Below the pieces are notes generated by a model, which ran no database searches, was not told the DNA's origin, and saw only the letters and a list, made by a program, of their open reading frames with translations. A program made the position numbers and the translations under genes. From Desulforhopalus sp. IMCC35007 (GTDB lineage: Bacteria > Desulfobacterota > Desulfobulbia > Desulfobulbales > Desulfocapsaceae), in the NCBI RefSeq assembly GCF_005116575.1, contig NZ_SWCN01000006.1:186001-250000 (forward strand): a stretch of 64,000 bases of DNA. The letters are read 5' to 3'. Shown here piece by piece: positions 8,594 to 16,629 of this stretch (positions are counted from its first letter, which is position 1; the number at the start of each line of letters is the position of its first letter).

Positions 8594-9001
8594 CTATTTT
8601 TTCTTGGCCTTGTCGTTAAGCAGTTCGGTTATGCGAACCCTGTAGTCAACAATATCATTGCGAAGAGACGACAGGTTTGCCATCTTTTCATCAACCCTTG
8701 CGATGTGGCTGTCGAGTATCTCAATCAGTTTTGGAGTGATGGTGTCGAAATTTTTTTCGTTGATATCGAAAATATCTGAGAGCTCCTGTATCTCTTTGAG
8801 TGAGATGCCCATGGTCTTGAGTTTGAGGATAAATTTGAGGCGCAGGATATCCTCACGATTGTAAGACCGGGTCGCACCATCAAGCCTCTCATTTCTTCCC
8901 ATCAGGCCTATTTCTTCATAGTATCGAATTGTTCGGGTAGTGATCTTAAGGTTTTTGGCTAATTCACCAATCTGAACGGATTTTAAGTTTGCTGTACTCA
9001 T
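8594..9001 (-). CDS. MerR-family regulator of fatty-acid oxidation genes
   Basis: A 135-residue MerR-family repressor/activator. The N-terminal winged helix shows VQIGELAKNLKITTRTIRYYEEIGL and LRLKFILKLKTMGISLKEI; a coiled-coil dimer helix follows (residues about 75-130). No effector-binding Cys cluster or large ligand domain is visible, as in LiuR-like regulators of acyl-CoA metabolism. It is divergent from an acyl-CoA dehydrogenase-ETF operon. The palindromes at 9029-9057, 9155-9170 and 15210-15225 share one sequence and are the likely operators. A ribosome site AAGGAAG precedes the ATG. Identity as a MerR protein is firm; the ligand (probably an acyl-CoA) is inferred. Confidence 0.92.
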   Translation of the reverse strand: MSTANLKSVQIGELAKNLKITTRTIRYYEEIGLMGRNERLDGATRSYNREDILRLKFILKLKTMGISLKEIQELSDIFDINEKNFDTITPKLIEILDSHIARVDEKMANLSSLRNDIVDYRVRITELLNDKAKKK

Positions 9002-9028
9002 TGTCGCTTCCTTTGTGGAGGTGGTATC

Positions 9029-9068
9029 ACCTTTACGTAATATGTTAACGTAAAGGTAGCATGGTCAA
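9029..9068 (-). promoter_or_regulatory. merR promoter with double operator
   Basis: ACCTTTACGT (9029-9038) and its inverted copy ACGTAAAGGT (9048-9057) form a 29-bp dyad centred on 9043, equal to two opposed copies of the 16-bp site seen at the acd and fadL promoters. On the minus strand TTGACC (9068-9063), an 18-base spacer and CATATT (9044-9039) make a plausible merR promoter overlapped by the dyad, consistent with autoregulation. Confidence 0.75.
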
Positions 9069-9151
9069 TGTTTATGTGTCAATTGAAAAAAGATGCATTC
9101 TATCACCTGTTGAGGATTGTAGGAGCAAGTGTGAAAGTTTGATTAATTGTC

Positions 9152-9180
9152 TTGACCTTTACGTAAACATTTTTTATAAA
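9152..9180 (+). promoter_or_regulatory. acd-etf operon promoter with MerR-type operator in the spacer
   Basis: TTGACC (9152-9157), a 17-base spacer and TATAAA (9175-9180) make a strong sigma-70 type promoter 61 bases before the dehydrogenase ATG. The spacer begins with the palindrome TTTACGTAAA, part of ACCTTTACGTAAACAT (9155-9170), related to the merR site. A protein bound here would lie between -35 and -10. Confidence 0.82.
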
Positions 9181-9240
9181 GGAAAAAGATTATGAAGATG
9201 TGTGATGTTAAGTTGTAATTTCTCTTAGGGAGAATGAGTT

Positions 9241-10386
9241 ATGATTTTTGAACACACTGAAGAACAGAGTTTGTTGCGTGAGATGGTTCGTGAATTTGCA
9301 GAAAAAGAGGTTCTGCCATCGGCCAGGGAGCGTGATGAAAATGAATACTTTGACCGGGCTCTGATGTTTGATCGCCTGGCCGAGCTTGGCCTTACCGGAA
9401 TAGTTTTTCCAGAAAAATACGGTGGTGCAGGTGCTGATTATATCAGTTATGCCATCGCAGTCGAAGAGCTGTCGCGGGTCTGTGCCTCCACGGGAGTGAC
9501 CTTGTCAGCCCATCTTTCCCTCGGTTCCAATCCTGTCTATCTTTTTGGTAATGAGCAGCAGAAAGAAAAGTTTTTAATACCTCTTGCCCTTGGAGAAAAG
9601 ATGGGAGCTTTTGGTCTTACGGAAACCTCTGCTGGCTCAGATGCGGGTGGCACGAAAACCACCGCTGTAAGAGATGGAGACGGCTGGAGAGTAAACGGAT
9701 CAAAAATCTTTATCACCAACGCGGGTGAAGCCGACACCTATATCGTCTTTGCCAGAACAGACAAACAGGCGGAAAAACACCATGGTATTTCTGCCTTTAT
9801 CATTGAAAAAGGTAGCCCAGGCTTCTCTTTTGGCAAAAAAGAGCAAAAAATGGGTATCCGATCTTCTCCAACAATGGAGATCGTCTTTGAAAACTGCATT
9901 ATTCCCGCTGAAAACCTTTTAGGAGAAGAAGGCCAGGGTTTTAAGGTGGCCATGAAAACTTTGGATGGGGGACGAATTGGCATCGCGGCACAGGCCTTGG
10001 GTATAGCCCAGGGCGCTCTTGATGCGGCGGTAAGTTATGCCAAAGAGAGGAAGCAGTTTGATAAGCCTATCTGTAGTTTTCAGGGCGTACAGTTTCAGCT
10101 GGCCGATATGGCAACGCAAATTGAGGCCGCACGGCTTCTCATTTACAATGCTGGATACAGGGCAAGTAGGGGCCTTGGTTATTCCCAGCAATCTGCCATG
10201 GCAAAGCTCATGGCCAGTGAAACGGCGATGAAAGTGACGACCCAGGCGGTTCAGATCCTTGGTGGCTATGGTTATACCCGTGACTTCCCTGTGGAACGCA
10301 TGATGCGGGATGCAAAAATCACAGAAATCTATGAGGGCACGAGTGAAGTGCAGCGCCTGGTTATCGGTAGTAGTTTGACGAGGTAG
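9241..10386 (+). CDS. acdA: Acyl-CoA dehydrogenase, standard length
   Basis: A 381-residue acyl-CoA dehydrogenase, the normal length for short- or medium-chain members. Residues seen in order are [15 protein letters not shown] (FAD/substrate loop), [20 protein letters not shown], the [16 protein letters not shown] flavin loop, and [13 protein letters not shown], whose Glu is the expected catalytic base. It is the first gene of an operon with EtfD, EtfB, EtfA and an SCP2-like protein, so reduced FAD would pass electrons to ETF and then to the membrane. The ATG has an AGGGAG ribosome site. Expression is probably under the MerR operator just upstream. Chain length is not determined. Confidence 0.95.
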   Translation: MIFEHTEEQSLLREMVREFAEKEVLPSARERDENEYFDRALMFDRLAELGLTGIVFPEKYGGAGADYISYAIAVEELSRVCASTGVTLSAHLSLGSNPVYLFGNEQQKEKFLIPLALGEKMGAFGLTETSAGSDAGGTKTTAVRDGDGWRVNGSKIFITNAGEADTYIVFARTDKQAEKHHGISAFIIEKGSPGFSFGKKEQKMGIRSSPTMEIVFENCIIPAENLLGEEGQGFKVAMKTLDGGRIGIAAQALGIAQGALDAAVSYAKERKQFDKPICSFQGVQFQLADMATQIEAARLLIYNAGYRASRGLGYSQQSAMAKLMASETAMKVTTQAVQILGGYGYTRDFPVERMMRDAKITEIYEGTSEVQRLVIGSSLTR

Positions 10387-10436
10387 TCGCAAACGCAACA
10401 ATATTGATCTATGACCCACTGTAACTGGAGAAAATA

Positions 10437-12419
10437 ATGGAATACACCAGGGAAATATATTGGAATGTCGGTCACGGGGCCTGGACTCTTGTTCCTATGT
10501 ACCTGTTGGCTATTTTTGCCATTGGTTTACTGGTAAAGGGCTTTTATGGCCGCGTTAAAATCTATCAACAGGGGCAACCTCTTGTCCGTGATGATCAGCG
10601 CCTGAGACGGCTTGTTATGATGCTGCAAAATGTCCTGTTACAGAAAAAAGTCAGCCGGGTGATCTGGCCCGGCCTGCTCCATGGTCTTTTTTTCTGGGGC
10701 TTTGGCCTGCTTTTCATCGGTACGACCCTGATCGTTATCCAGGCGGATTTCACCGACCTGCTCTTTGATGTAAAATTTTTAACGGGAACCTTTTATAAAC
10801 TTTTTTCCATCGTGCTGGATATTGCAGGCCTTGTCTGCATGATTATGCTGGGCGGGCTTCTGGTGCGCCGCTATTTTTATGCCCCCGAAGGGCTGGAGAC
10901 CAAAAATGACGATGCCATCATGCATAGTCTGCTGTTTGGTATTTTGATTACGGGTTTTCTCATAGAAGGGGCACGAATGGCGGTGACCGAGCTTGGAACC
11001 CCTCTTGCTCCGTGGTCTCCCGTTGGTCTTCTGGTTGCAAACGCTATTGTCGGCATGGGTGAAGGCGGTCTTCTTGCCCTGCACAAGGTCACATGGTGGT
11101 TTCATCTTCTTCTGGTGATGGCTTTTTTTATTCTCATCCCACTGACTAAATTCAGACACATTCTCACTACGAGCGCCAACTACTTCTTTACTGATCTCGG
11201 GCCCAAAGGCAAACTGGTCACCTTAAACCTTGAGGACGAAGATGCGGAAAGTTTTGGGGTCTCGAAAATCGGAGAAATGACCTGGAAAGACATCTTTGAC
11301 ACAGACGCCTGCACCCTCTGTATGCGTTGCCAGGATCGTTGTCCCGCATTTGCAACTGGTAAACCCCTGTCCCCGATGAAGGTTATCAATCAGCTGGGCG
11401 AGGTTGCCTTCGATGCGCCTGACAGTGTCCTTGTCGATACCATTGGAAAAGATGTTCTCTGGGCCTGCACAACTTGTCGTGCCTGCCAGGAGATATGTCC
11501 TGCGGCAATCGAACATGTTAATAAGATCATAGATCTCAGGCGCTCCATGGTGTTGATGGAAGGCGAGTTTCCTGGGGAAGAGGTGATGGCGGCCATGGAG
11601 GCCACGGAAGTGAACGGGAATCCTTTAGGGGTCGGTTATGCTGAACGTGGGGACTGGATCACCGATCTCGGTATTAAGACCCTGGCAGAGGATACAGAGG
11701 TCGAAATACTCTTTTTCGTCGGTTGTTATGGCTCCTTTGATAAACGCAATATTGCGGTTGCAAAAAGTTTTGTAAAACTTTGTCAGGCGGCTGACGTTAA
11801 GATTGGTATACTCGGTAAAGAGGAGAAGTGCTGCGGTGAGCCCATGCGCAAAATGGGAAATGAGTACCTCTATCAGACCCTGGCAAACGAAAATATTGAG
11901 ACGTTTAAGAGTTATGGGGTGCAAAAGATTGTAACTGCTTGCCCTCACTGCTTTAATACCTTGAAAAAAGATTATCAGGATCTCGGTTTTGAGGCCGAGG
12001 TTATGACCTATACCGTTTTCCTTGAAGAACTGCTCAAAAGTGGCCGGCTGCGCATAAACGCTCAGGACCTCAGTTGCACTTATCATGACTCCTGCTATCT
12101 CGGCCGTCATAATGACATCTATGAGGCGCCGAGAAAATTAATCGAGGCCGCTGGAGGAAAACTGGTGGAGATGGAGAAAAACCGAGCAGAGGCCTTTTGC
12201 TGCAGCGCGGGTGGCGGGCGCATTTTGGCAGAAGAAAATATCGGTGAGAGGATCAACATCAGGCGGGTGCAGATGGCTGCTGAGACTGGAGCCGATGTTC
12301 TGGTTTCAAACTGCCCGTTCTGTTTGACAATGTTTGAGGATGGTGTGAAAGGTGCCGAGCTCGAAGGGACCTTGAAGCCGAAAGATATTGCGGAAATATT
12401 GGCTGAACGAATTCAGTAA
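10437..12419 (+). CDS. etfD: EtfD-type membrane ETF:quinone oxidoreductase (cytochrome b/Fe-S/CCG)
   Basis: A 660-residue membrane protein that would take electrons from ETF and deliver them to menaquinone (DUF224/EMO family). The N-terminal about 250 residues form a NarI-like heme b membrane domain with six or so hydrophobic segments. Then come two 4Fe-4S motifs (CTLCMRCQDRCP and CTTCRACQEICP) and two CCG domains (CCGEPMRKMGN, later CCSAGGGR with CPFC), which in heterodisulfide reductase HdrD bind a noncubane cluster. It sits between acdA and etfBA. The combined gene order is that of syntrophs and sulfate reducers, where this protein serves energy-costly reoxidation of saturated acyl-CoA-derived electrons. 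Confidence 0.92.
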   Translation: MEYTREIYWNVGHGAWTLVPMYLLAIFAIGLLVKGFYGRVKIYQQGQPLVRDDQRLRRLVMMLQNVLLQKKVSRVIWPGLLHGLFFWGFGLLFIGTTLIVIQADFTDLLFDVKFLTGTFYKLFSIVLDIAGLVCMIMLGGLLVRRYFYAPEGLETKNDDAIMHSLLFGILITGFLIEGARMAVTELGTPLAPWSPVGLLVANAIVGMGEGGLLALHKVTWWFHLLLVMAFFILIPLTKFRHILTTSANYFFTDLGPKGKLVTLNLEDEDAESFGVSKIGEMTWKDIFDTDACTLCMRCQDRCPAFATGKPLSPMKVINQLGEVAFDAPDSVLVDTIGKDVLWACTTCRACQEICPAAIEHVNKIIDLRRSMVLMEGEFPGEEVMAAMEATEVNGNPLGVGYAERGDWITDLGIKTLAEDTEVEILFFVGCYGSFDKRNIAVAKSFVKLCQAADVKIGILGKEEKCCGEPMRKMGNEYLYQTLANENIETFKSYGVQKIVTACPHCFNTLKKDYQDLGFEAEVMTYTVFLEELLKSGRLRINAQDLSCTYHDSCYLGRHNDIYEAPRKLIEAAGGKLVEMEKNRAEAFCCSAGGGRILAEENIGERINIRRVQMAAETGADVLVSNCPFCLTMFEDGVKGAELEGTLKPKDIAEILAERIQ

Positions 12420-12468
12420 AAAGACGAACCAATTTCAAATTACTCAGCTCTGAAAACTGGAGGAAATA

Positions 12469-13242
12469 ATGAAAATACTCGTATGCATCAAGCAGGTTCC
12501 TGATATGGAATCTAAATTCAAGATAGATGAGCGTGGAACCTGGTATGCAAAGACTGATCTTGCCTGGCGAATGAATGAGTACGATGAATATGCAGTCGAG
12601 CAGGCGGTTCAGCTAAAAGAACAGGTGAAGGAAGGAGACATCACGGTACTTTGTATCGGTTCGGATCAGGTCAAGGAAACCATGAAAAAGGCCTTGGCAA
12701 TGGGTTGTGATCGTGGTGCCCATATCCTTGATGAAGACGTGTCCACCAAAGAGCCCTATATGATAGCAGGCGTTATTGCAGAATATGCAAGAGACAAGGG
12801 CTTTGATCTGATTTTTACAGGAATGCAGTCCCAGGACCGTGGCAGCGGTCAGGTTGGCCTGCTCGTGGGTGAGATGCTGGGAATTTCAGGCGTCTCTACG
12901 GTGGTTGAATTCTCCTATGCGGATGGAATGGTTGAGGCAAAACGAGAGCTTGAAGGGGGGGTGAAGGCCTGTCTTAAAGTGGCAACCCCTGTGGTGATCA
13001 CCTGTCAGCTCGGTTTGAATACTCCACGCTATCCCACTTTGCCAAATATCATGAAGGCCAAGAAAAAGGAGTTGCTGACCACAAATATTGCAGAGCTGCT
13101 CAAGGTTGATGCCCGTCAGGAAACACTGAAAATGTATTTCCCAGAGAAAAAAGGCGGGGGACAGGTACTCGAAGGCGATGCAGCTGATCTTGCTGACCAA
13201 CTCATCAAAATACTTAAAGATAAAACCGGCGTTCTTGCTTAG
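12469..13242 (+). CDS. etfB: Electron transfer flavoprotein beta subunit
   Basis: A 257-residue ETF beta subunit (FixA/EtfB family). It opens MKILVCIKQVPDMES, includes NEYDEYAVEQAVQLKE and the adenine-nucleotide region, and has FTGMQSQDRGSGQVG near residue 125, all typical. It starts 49 bases after etfD with an AGGAAATA ribosome region and is followed by etfA with an AGGAGG overlapping the stop. With EtfA it forms the FAD/AMP carrier between acyl-CoA dehydrogenases and EtfD. No extra FAD site for confurcation could be shown, so a simple carrier or a bifurcating form remains open. Confidence 0.96.
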   Translation: MKILVCIKQVPDMESKFKIDERGTWYAKTDLAWRMNEYDEYAVEQAVQLKEQVKEGDITVLCIGSDQVKETMKKALAMGCDRGAHILDEDVSTKEPYMIAGVIAEYARDKGFDLIFTGMQSQDRGSGQVGLLVGEMLGISGVSTVVEFSYADGMVEAKRELEGGVKACLKVATPVVITCQLGLNTPRYPTLPNIMKAKKKELLTTNIAELLKVDARQETLKMYFPEKKGGGQVLEGDAADLADQLIKILKDKTGVLA

Positions 13243-13253
13243 GAGGCGACTTG

Positions 13254-14171
13254 ATGAAATTATTACTTATTGCAGAAAGCAGAGAAGGAAAACTCCTGGG
13301 CGGCAGTTACGAACTCATGGCGTTTGCCAAGGTTCTCGGAGCGGAAACCGCAATGTTTCTGGTGGGCAGTGAAGCTGCTTTACCCAAGTACGATGGAAAA
13401 CTCTACCTGGCCGACGTGGCTGAGGCAAAAGAATATAACCCGGATGCCCATAAGGCGCTGATTCTCGATGTTGTGGCCAAGGAAAATCCCGACTGTGTGG
13501 TTTTCTGTCACTCCTCCTACGGCTGGGATCTGGCTCCACGCCTTGCCTTTGCGTTAAAGGCGGCTCAGATCTCAGAGGTTGTTGGGGTGGACAATGGAAC
13601 AATGGTGGTACCTGTATGTAATGCCAAGCTGCGTCGTGATGTGAAAGTGGGTACGGAAAAAACTGTAATCACCTTGCAGAGCGGCGCGTTCGCCCTGACT
13701 GAGGAGCCAACAGGTAGCCCTGCGGTTGAAAAAATAACAGGAGCAACTGACGCAAAGATTGAATTTACCGGCTATGAGCAGGCGGCAGCCGGTGGAGTTG
13801 ATCTCGGTAAGGCCCAGGTTATTGTCAGTGCGGGACGTGGAATCGGAAAGCCGGAAAACGTTGCGATGGTGGCTGATCTGGCCAAGGCCCTGGGCGGTGA
13901 ATATGGCGCCAGCAGGCCTGTGGTGGATTCAGAATGGGTAGAACATAACCGTCAGGTCGGTACAACCGGCCAGACAGTGGCGCCAAAACTGTATGTGGCC
14001 TGTGGTATTTCAGGAGCCATTCAGCATCTGGCGGGGATGAAGAAATCAGAATTTATCGTGGCCATTAATACGGACAAGGATGCACCTATTGGAGAAGTTG
14101 CCGATGTCCTGGTGGTTTCTGATCTCAAACAGTTTGTGCCGATTCTAACGGAAAAAATCAAATCACTGTAG
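13254..14171 (+). CDS. etfA: Electron transfer flavoprotein alpha subunit
   Basis: A 305-residue ETF alpha subunit. The C-terminal FAD-binding domain shows GRGIGKPENV, GASRPVVDSEW, RQVGTTGQTVAPKLY and CGISGAIQHLAGM, then FIVAINTDKDAPI, as in the family. There is no N-terminal ferredoxin extension, unlike some anaerobe EtfA proteins. The ATG at 13254 is preferred over the TTG at 13251 because AGGAGG (13241-13246) is seven bases away. It is downstream of etfB and 13 bases before the SCP2-like gene, so it is part of the same operon. Confidence 0.96.
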   Translation: MKLLLIAESREGKLLGGSYELMAFAKVLGAETAMFLVGSEAALPKYDGKLYLADVAEAKEYNPDAHKALILDVVAKENPDCVVFCHSSYGWDLAPRLAFALKAAQISEVVGVDNGTMVVPVCNAKLRRDVKVGTEKTVITLQSGAFALTEEPTGSPAVEKITGATDAKIEFTGYEQAAAGGVDLGKAQVIVSAGRGIGKPENVAMVADLAKALGGEYGASRPVVDSEWVEHNRQVGTTGQTVAPKLYVACGISGAIQHLAGMKKSEFIVAINTDKDAPIGEVADVLVVSDLKQFVPILTEKIKSL

Positions 14172-14184
14172 GTGGAGCTTCATT

Positions 14185-14496
14185 ATGGTTGAGGAAATAT
14201 TTGCAGGCCTGACAAACGCTTTTGTTCCGGGTTCTGTTGGAAAGCCCATGACCTTCTACTTTTCTCTGGGCGACATCAAAAAGACCGTAAAACTCAGCTC
14301 GGAATCATGCGAGGTCTGTGAAGGCAAGGTGGTTGATAGTGCGGACTGTGTCTGCAAGACCAGTCCTGAATTTTTCGTTAAGATCTGGGATGAAGATTAT
14401 CGGCCAGGAATGAAGGATTTTCTCTCGGGGACAATCAAGTCAAATAACCCAAATGCATTACAGGATTTCTTGAGAGGGTTCGGCAAGCCTTCCTGA
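14185..14496 (+). CDS. SCP2-like sterol/lipid carrier domain protein
   Basis: A 103-residue single-domain protein resembling the SCP-2 lipid-carrier fold: GKPMTFYFSLGD, a run of short strands, then DFLSGTIKSNNPNALQDFL near the end, which matches the family’s closing segment. It has three Cys within 20 residues (CEVCEGKVVDSADCVC), unusual for SCP2 and perhaps redox or metal related. It is the last gene of the acd-etf operon, 13 bases after etfA, with a terminator after it. It may carry fatty acyl chains or acyl-CoA to the dehydrogenase; this is inferred from position and fold. Confidence 0.75.
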   Translation: MVEEIFAGLTNAFVPGSVGKPMTFYFSLGDIKKTVKLSSESCEVCEGKVVDSADCVCKTSPEFFVKIWDEDYRPGMKDFLSGTIKSNNPNALQDFLRGFGKPS

Positions 14497-14513
14497 TGCC
14501 TTTCTCACCGTAA

Positions 14514-14556
14514 CGCCCCGGTATCTTTGACCGAGGACACCGGGGCGGGGCATCTT
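14514..14556 (+). terminator. Terminator after the acd-etf operon
   Basis: Arms CGCCCCGGT (14514-14522) and ACCGGGGCG (14539-14547) pair perfectly over 9 bases around a 16-base loop, with an outer GATGC/GCATC pair as well, and TTTTAG follows. It closes the operon ending with the SCP2-like gene. Confidence 0.8.
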
Positions 14557-14611
14557 TTAGAGGTATGTTTTTAGCCTGTCGGTATATTGGTGCAATTGCA
14601 AAGGGAGAAAA

Positions 14612-15031
14612 ATGAAATACTTAACAGAGATAAAGGTGAGGGGATATCATGCCGATTTCTATGGGCATGTCAATAATGCCAGATATCTAGAATTTTTTGA
14701 AGAAGATCGATGGGCGGTATTGGAATCAAAAATTGACCTGAGAAAATGGGCAGAACGAGGGCTTATCTTTCTCGTGGTAAATATAAATGTCAATTACAGA
14801 AGTGCTGTACCTGTCGGGGCAATCCTTGTGGTTTCCACCGATGTTGCCGAGATCGGGAGGAGAAGTGTGGTCTTGCAACAGAAAATTCTTTTTAAAGGCA
14901 GTGATAAAGTGGCAGCAGATGCCCTTATCACCTTTGTTGTGGCCGATAAAAGCGGTAAAGCGGTTGTCATGGAGGGAGAGATTTTAAAGGAAATTGAAAA
15001 AATAAAAATCCCTGAAACAGAAACCTGTTGA
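14612..15031 (+). CDS. 4HBT hotdog acyl-CoA thioesterase
   Basis: A 139-residue hotdog-fold thioesterase of the YbgC/FadM type. The signature is GYHADFYGHVNNARYLEFFEE, whose Asp and His-Val-Asn-Asn are the usual catalytic segment. It would hydrolyse acyl-CoA to free acid and CoA. It lies between the acd-etf operon and fadL, in the same direction but after a terminator, so it likely has its own promoter or is read through. Its ribosome site GGGAGAAAA is close to the ATG. The substrate chain length is not readable. Confidence 0.88.
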   Translation: MKYLTEIKVRGYHADFYGHVNNARYLEFFEEDRWAVLESKIDLRKWAERGLIFLVVNINVNYRSAVPVGAILVVSTDVAEIGRRSVVLQQKILFKGSDKVAADALITFVVADKSGKAVVMEGEILKEIEKIKIPETETC

Positions 15032-15206
15032 TCTGATGTATTCGCTATGTTCTGTATTCAAAAAGAGCAGGTTCCAGAGTAATGGGCAAAAAACCCTCAA
15101 CCGATCAGCAATAAAAGGTTTAAGTTATCTTTATAGTTGACATATATTAGGTTTATGTATTAGAAATGAGACACGCCCTAGAGGGAGGGTAAGGTTATCA
15201 ATGAGG

Positions 15207-15235
15207 TTCACCTGTACGTAAAGGTCATATATAGA
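15207..15235 (+). promoter_or_regulatory. fadL promoter with MerR-type operator
   Basis: TTCACC (15207-15212), a 17-base spacer and TATAGA (15230-15235). ACCTGTACGTAAAGGT (15210-15225) differs at one position from a perfect palindrome ACCTTTACGTAAAGGT and overlaps the -35 end and spacer in the same register as the site at the acd promoter. The rest of the 309-base gap (15032-15340) has no gene; TTGACA at 15137 could be a second -35. Confidence 0.75.
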
Positions 15236-15340
15236 TTGGATGCTTCTGAGTTTGGCTATTTGTGGTCAAATCGGAGCTTAGGTATCTGCTGCTTGGTCGG
15301 GCAGGTTCGTTGAACTTCTTAATACTGAGGGGAAAAGAGT

Positions 15341-16558
15341 ATGAAGAAAAAATTTTCTGTACTGGCGTTAGCATCTCTTTTTGTTGCTGGTTCTGCAATG
15401 GCTTCTGGCTGGCGTATTCCGGAGCAGTCCGTTGATTCAACTGCAAAGGCCGGGGCAAATATTGCATCTGCGGTAAGAGCCGATGCCGCATATTACAATC
15501 CGGCTAACATGTCATGGATGGAAGATACCTGGCAGATTCAAGCAGACATGACCTACATTTATCTCTCACCGATTCAATACGAAGATTATAGAACTTCTTT
15601 CTATGACAGTGAATCGGAAAGTGAGCACTTTTTTGTTCCCACCGGTTTTATGGTGTCACCAAACTATGGTGGGGCTCGTTTTGGTCTTGCTATTGTCGCA
15701 CCATATGGATTGGCTAAACAATGGGAAGACCCATATGCAAAAGCGAGTGCTGAAGAATTTTCCCTGGAGGTGATTGAAGTAAATCCTACTGTTTCCTATG
15801 CTCTAGGTGATATGGTCTCCATCGCTGCTGGTCCACGTATGCTCTATGCTGACGCAACTGTCTCAAGTGATGCTTCAGGCATTGGTGTACCGTTATCAAG
15901 AAGTATGGAAGGGGATACTGTGGAATGGGGCTGGAACGTTGCTCTCGCTGTTAAGCCCTATGACAATTTAAATATATCAGCTACATACAGGTCGAATGTT
16001 GATCTGGATTTTGATGAAACTACTGACCTGAACTTGATGGGAACTGTGCTGAGGACTCCTGCATCTGTATCTGTTCCAGCCCCCGCAGTACTGGCTTTTT
16101 CAGTAGCTTATGATATTCTCGACAATTTAAATGTTGAATTCACTTATGACAGAACGTTCTGGTCTGAATATGAAGAGCTTGATTTTAATTATTCTCCACA
16201 AATTCCAGGAAATCCATTTGAGGCCGCTGTTGCAAGAGACTGGGATGATACGGATGCATTTCGTATAGGCTTAACTTACGGTTTAAACGAAAAAATCGAT
16301 CTGATGGCTGGATTTGGCTATGATAAGAATCCTATCCCAACGGAGCATGTTGATTTTTCTATTCCTGATTCCGATGCATGGCTCTATTCTGCCGGTCTGC
16401 AGTATAAGCTCAACGATAATCTCGATCTTGGTATCGCTATGTTGTACGATTACAAAGAAACCCGTGAGGTTACAGTCGATCCTGCGGGTAGAATCTATGG
16501 CGAGTTCACAGATGCCTCTGCTTTTCTTGTAACTGTAGGCGTTAACTACAGGTTCTAA
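15341..16558 (+). CDS. fadL: FadL-type outer-membrane long-chain fatty acid transporter
   Basis: A 405-residue outer-membrane beta-barrel of the FadL/OmpP1 family that lets long-chain fatty acids cross the outer membrane. A signal peptide of about 22 residues ends at ...AMA-SGW. The mature start SGWRIPEQSVDSTAKAGANIAS and ADAAYYNPANM match the FadL hatch region and NPA motif. Alternating amphipathic strands run to a terminal aromatic residue (GVNYRF), the sorting signal of the barrel assembly machinery. Its promoter carries the operator shared with the acd promoter, so uptake and degradation are probably co-regulated. Confidence 0.93.
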   Translation: MKKKFSVLALASLFVAGSAMASGWRIPEQSVDSTAKAGANIASAVRADAAYYNPANMSWMEDTWQIQADMTYIYLSPIQYEDYRTSFYDSESESEHFFVPTGFMVSPNYGGARFGLAIVAPYGLAKQWEDPYAKASAEEFSLEVIEVNPTVSYALGDMVSIAAGPRMLYADATVSSDASGIGVPLSRSMEGDTVEWGWNVALAVKPYDNLNISATYRSNVDLDFDETTDLNLMGTVLRTPASVSVPAPAVLAFSVAYDILDNLNVEFTYDRTFWSEYEELDFNYSPQIPGNPFEAAVARDWDDTDAFRIGLTYGLNEKIDLMAGFGYDKNPIPTEHVDFSIPDSDAWLYSAGLQYKLNDNLDLGIAMLYDYKETREVTVDPAGRIYGEFTDASAFLVTVGVNYRF

Positions 16559-16584
16559 GCGGCGACGTCGATCGTTTTGTACAA

Positions 16585-16619
16585 ACGACCCTCTGTTGCC
16601 ATGAGCAGCAGGGGGTCGT
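16585..16619. terminator. Terminator hairpin between convergent genes
   Basis: Arms 16585-16599 and 16605-16619 pair over 15 bases with two G-U pairs and a 5-base loop (CATGA). The outer GTACAAAC/GTTTGTAC segments extend it further. It lies between fadL and the minus-strand radical SAM gene and has T-rich flanks on both sides. Confidence 0.8.
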
Positions 16620-16629
16620 GTTGTTTGTA

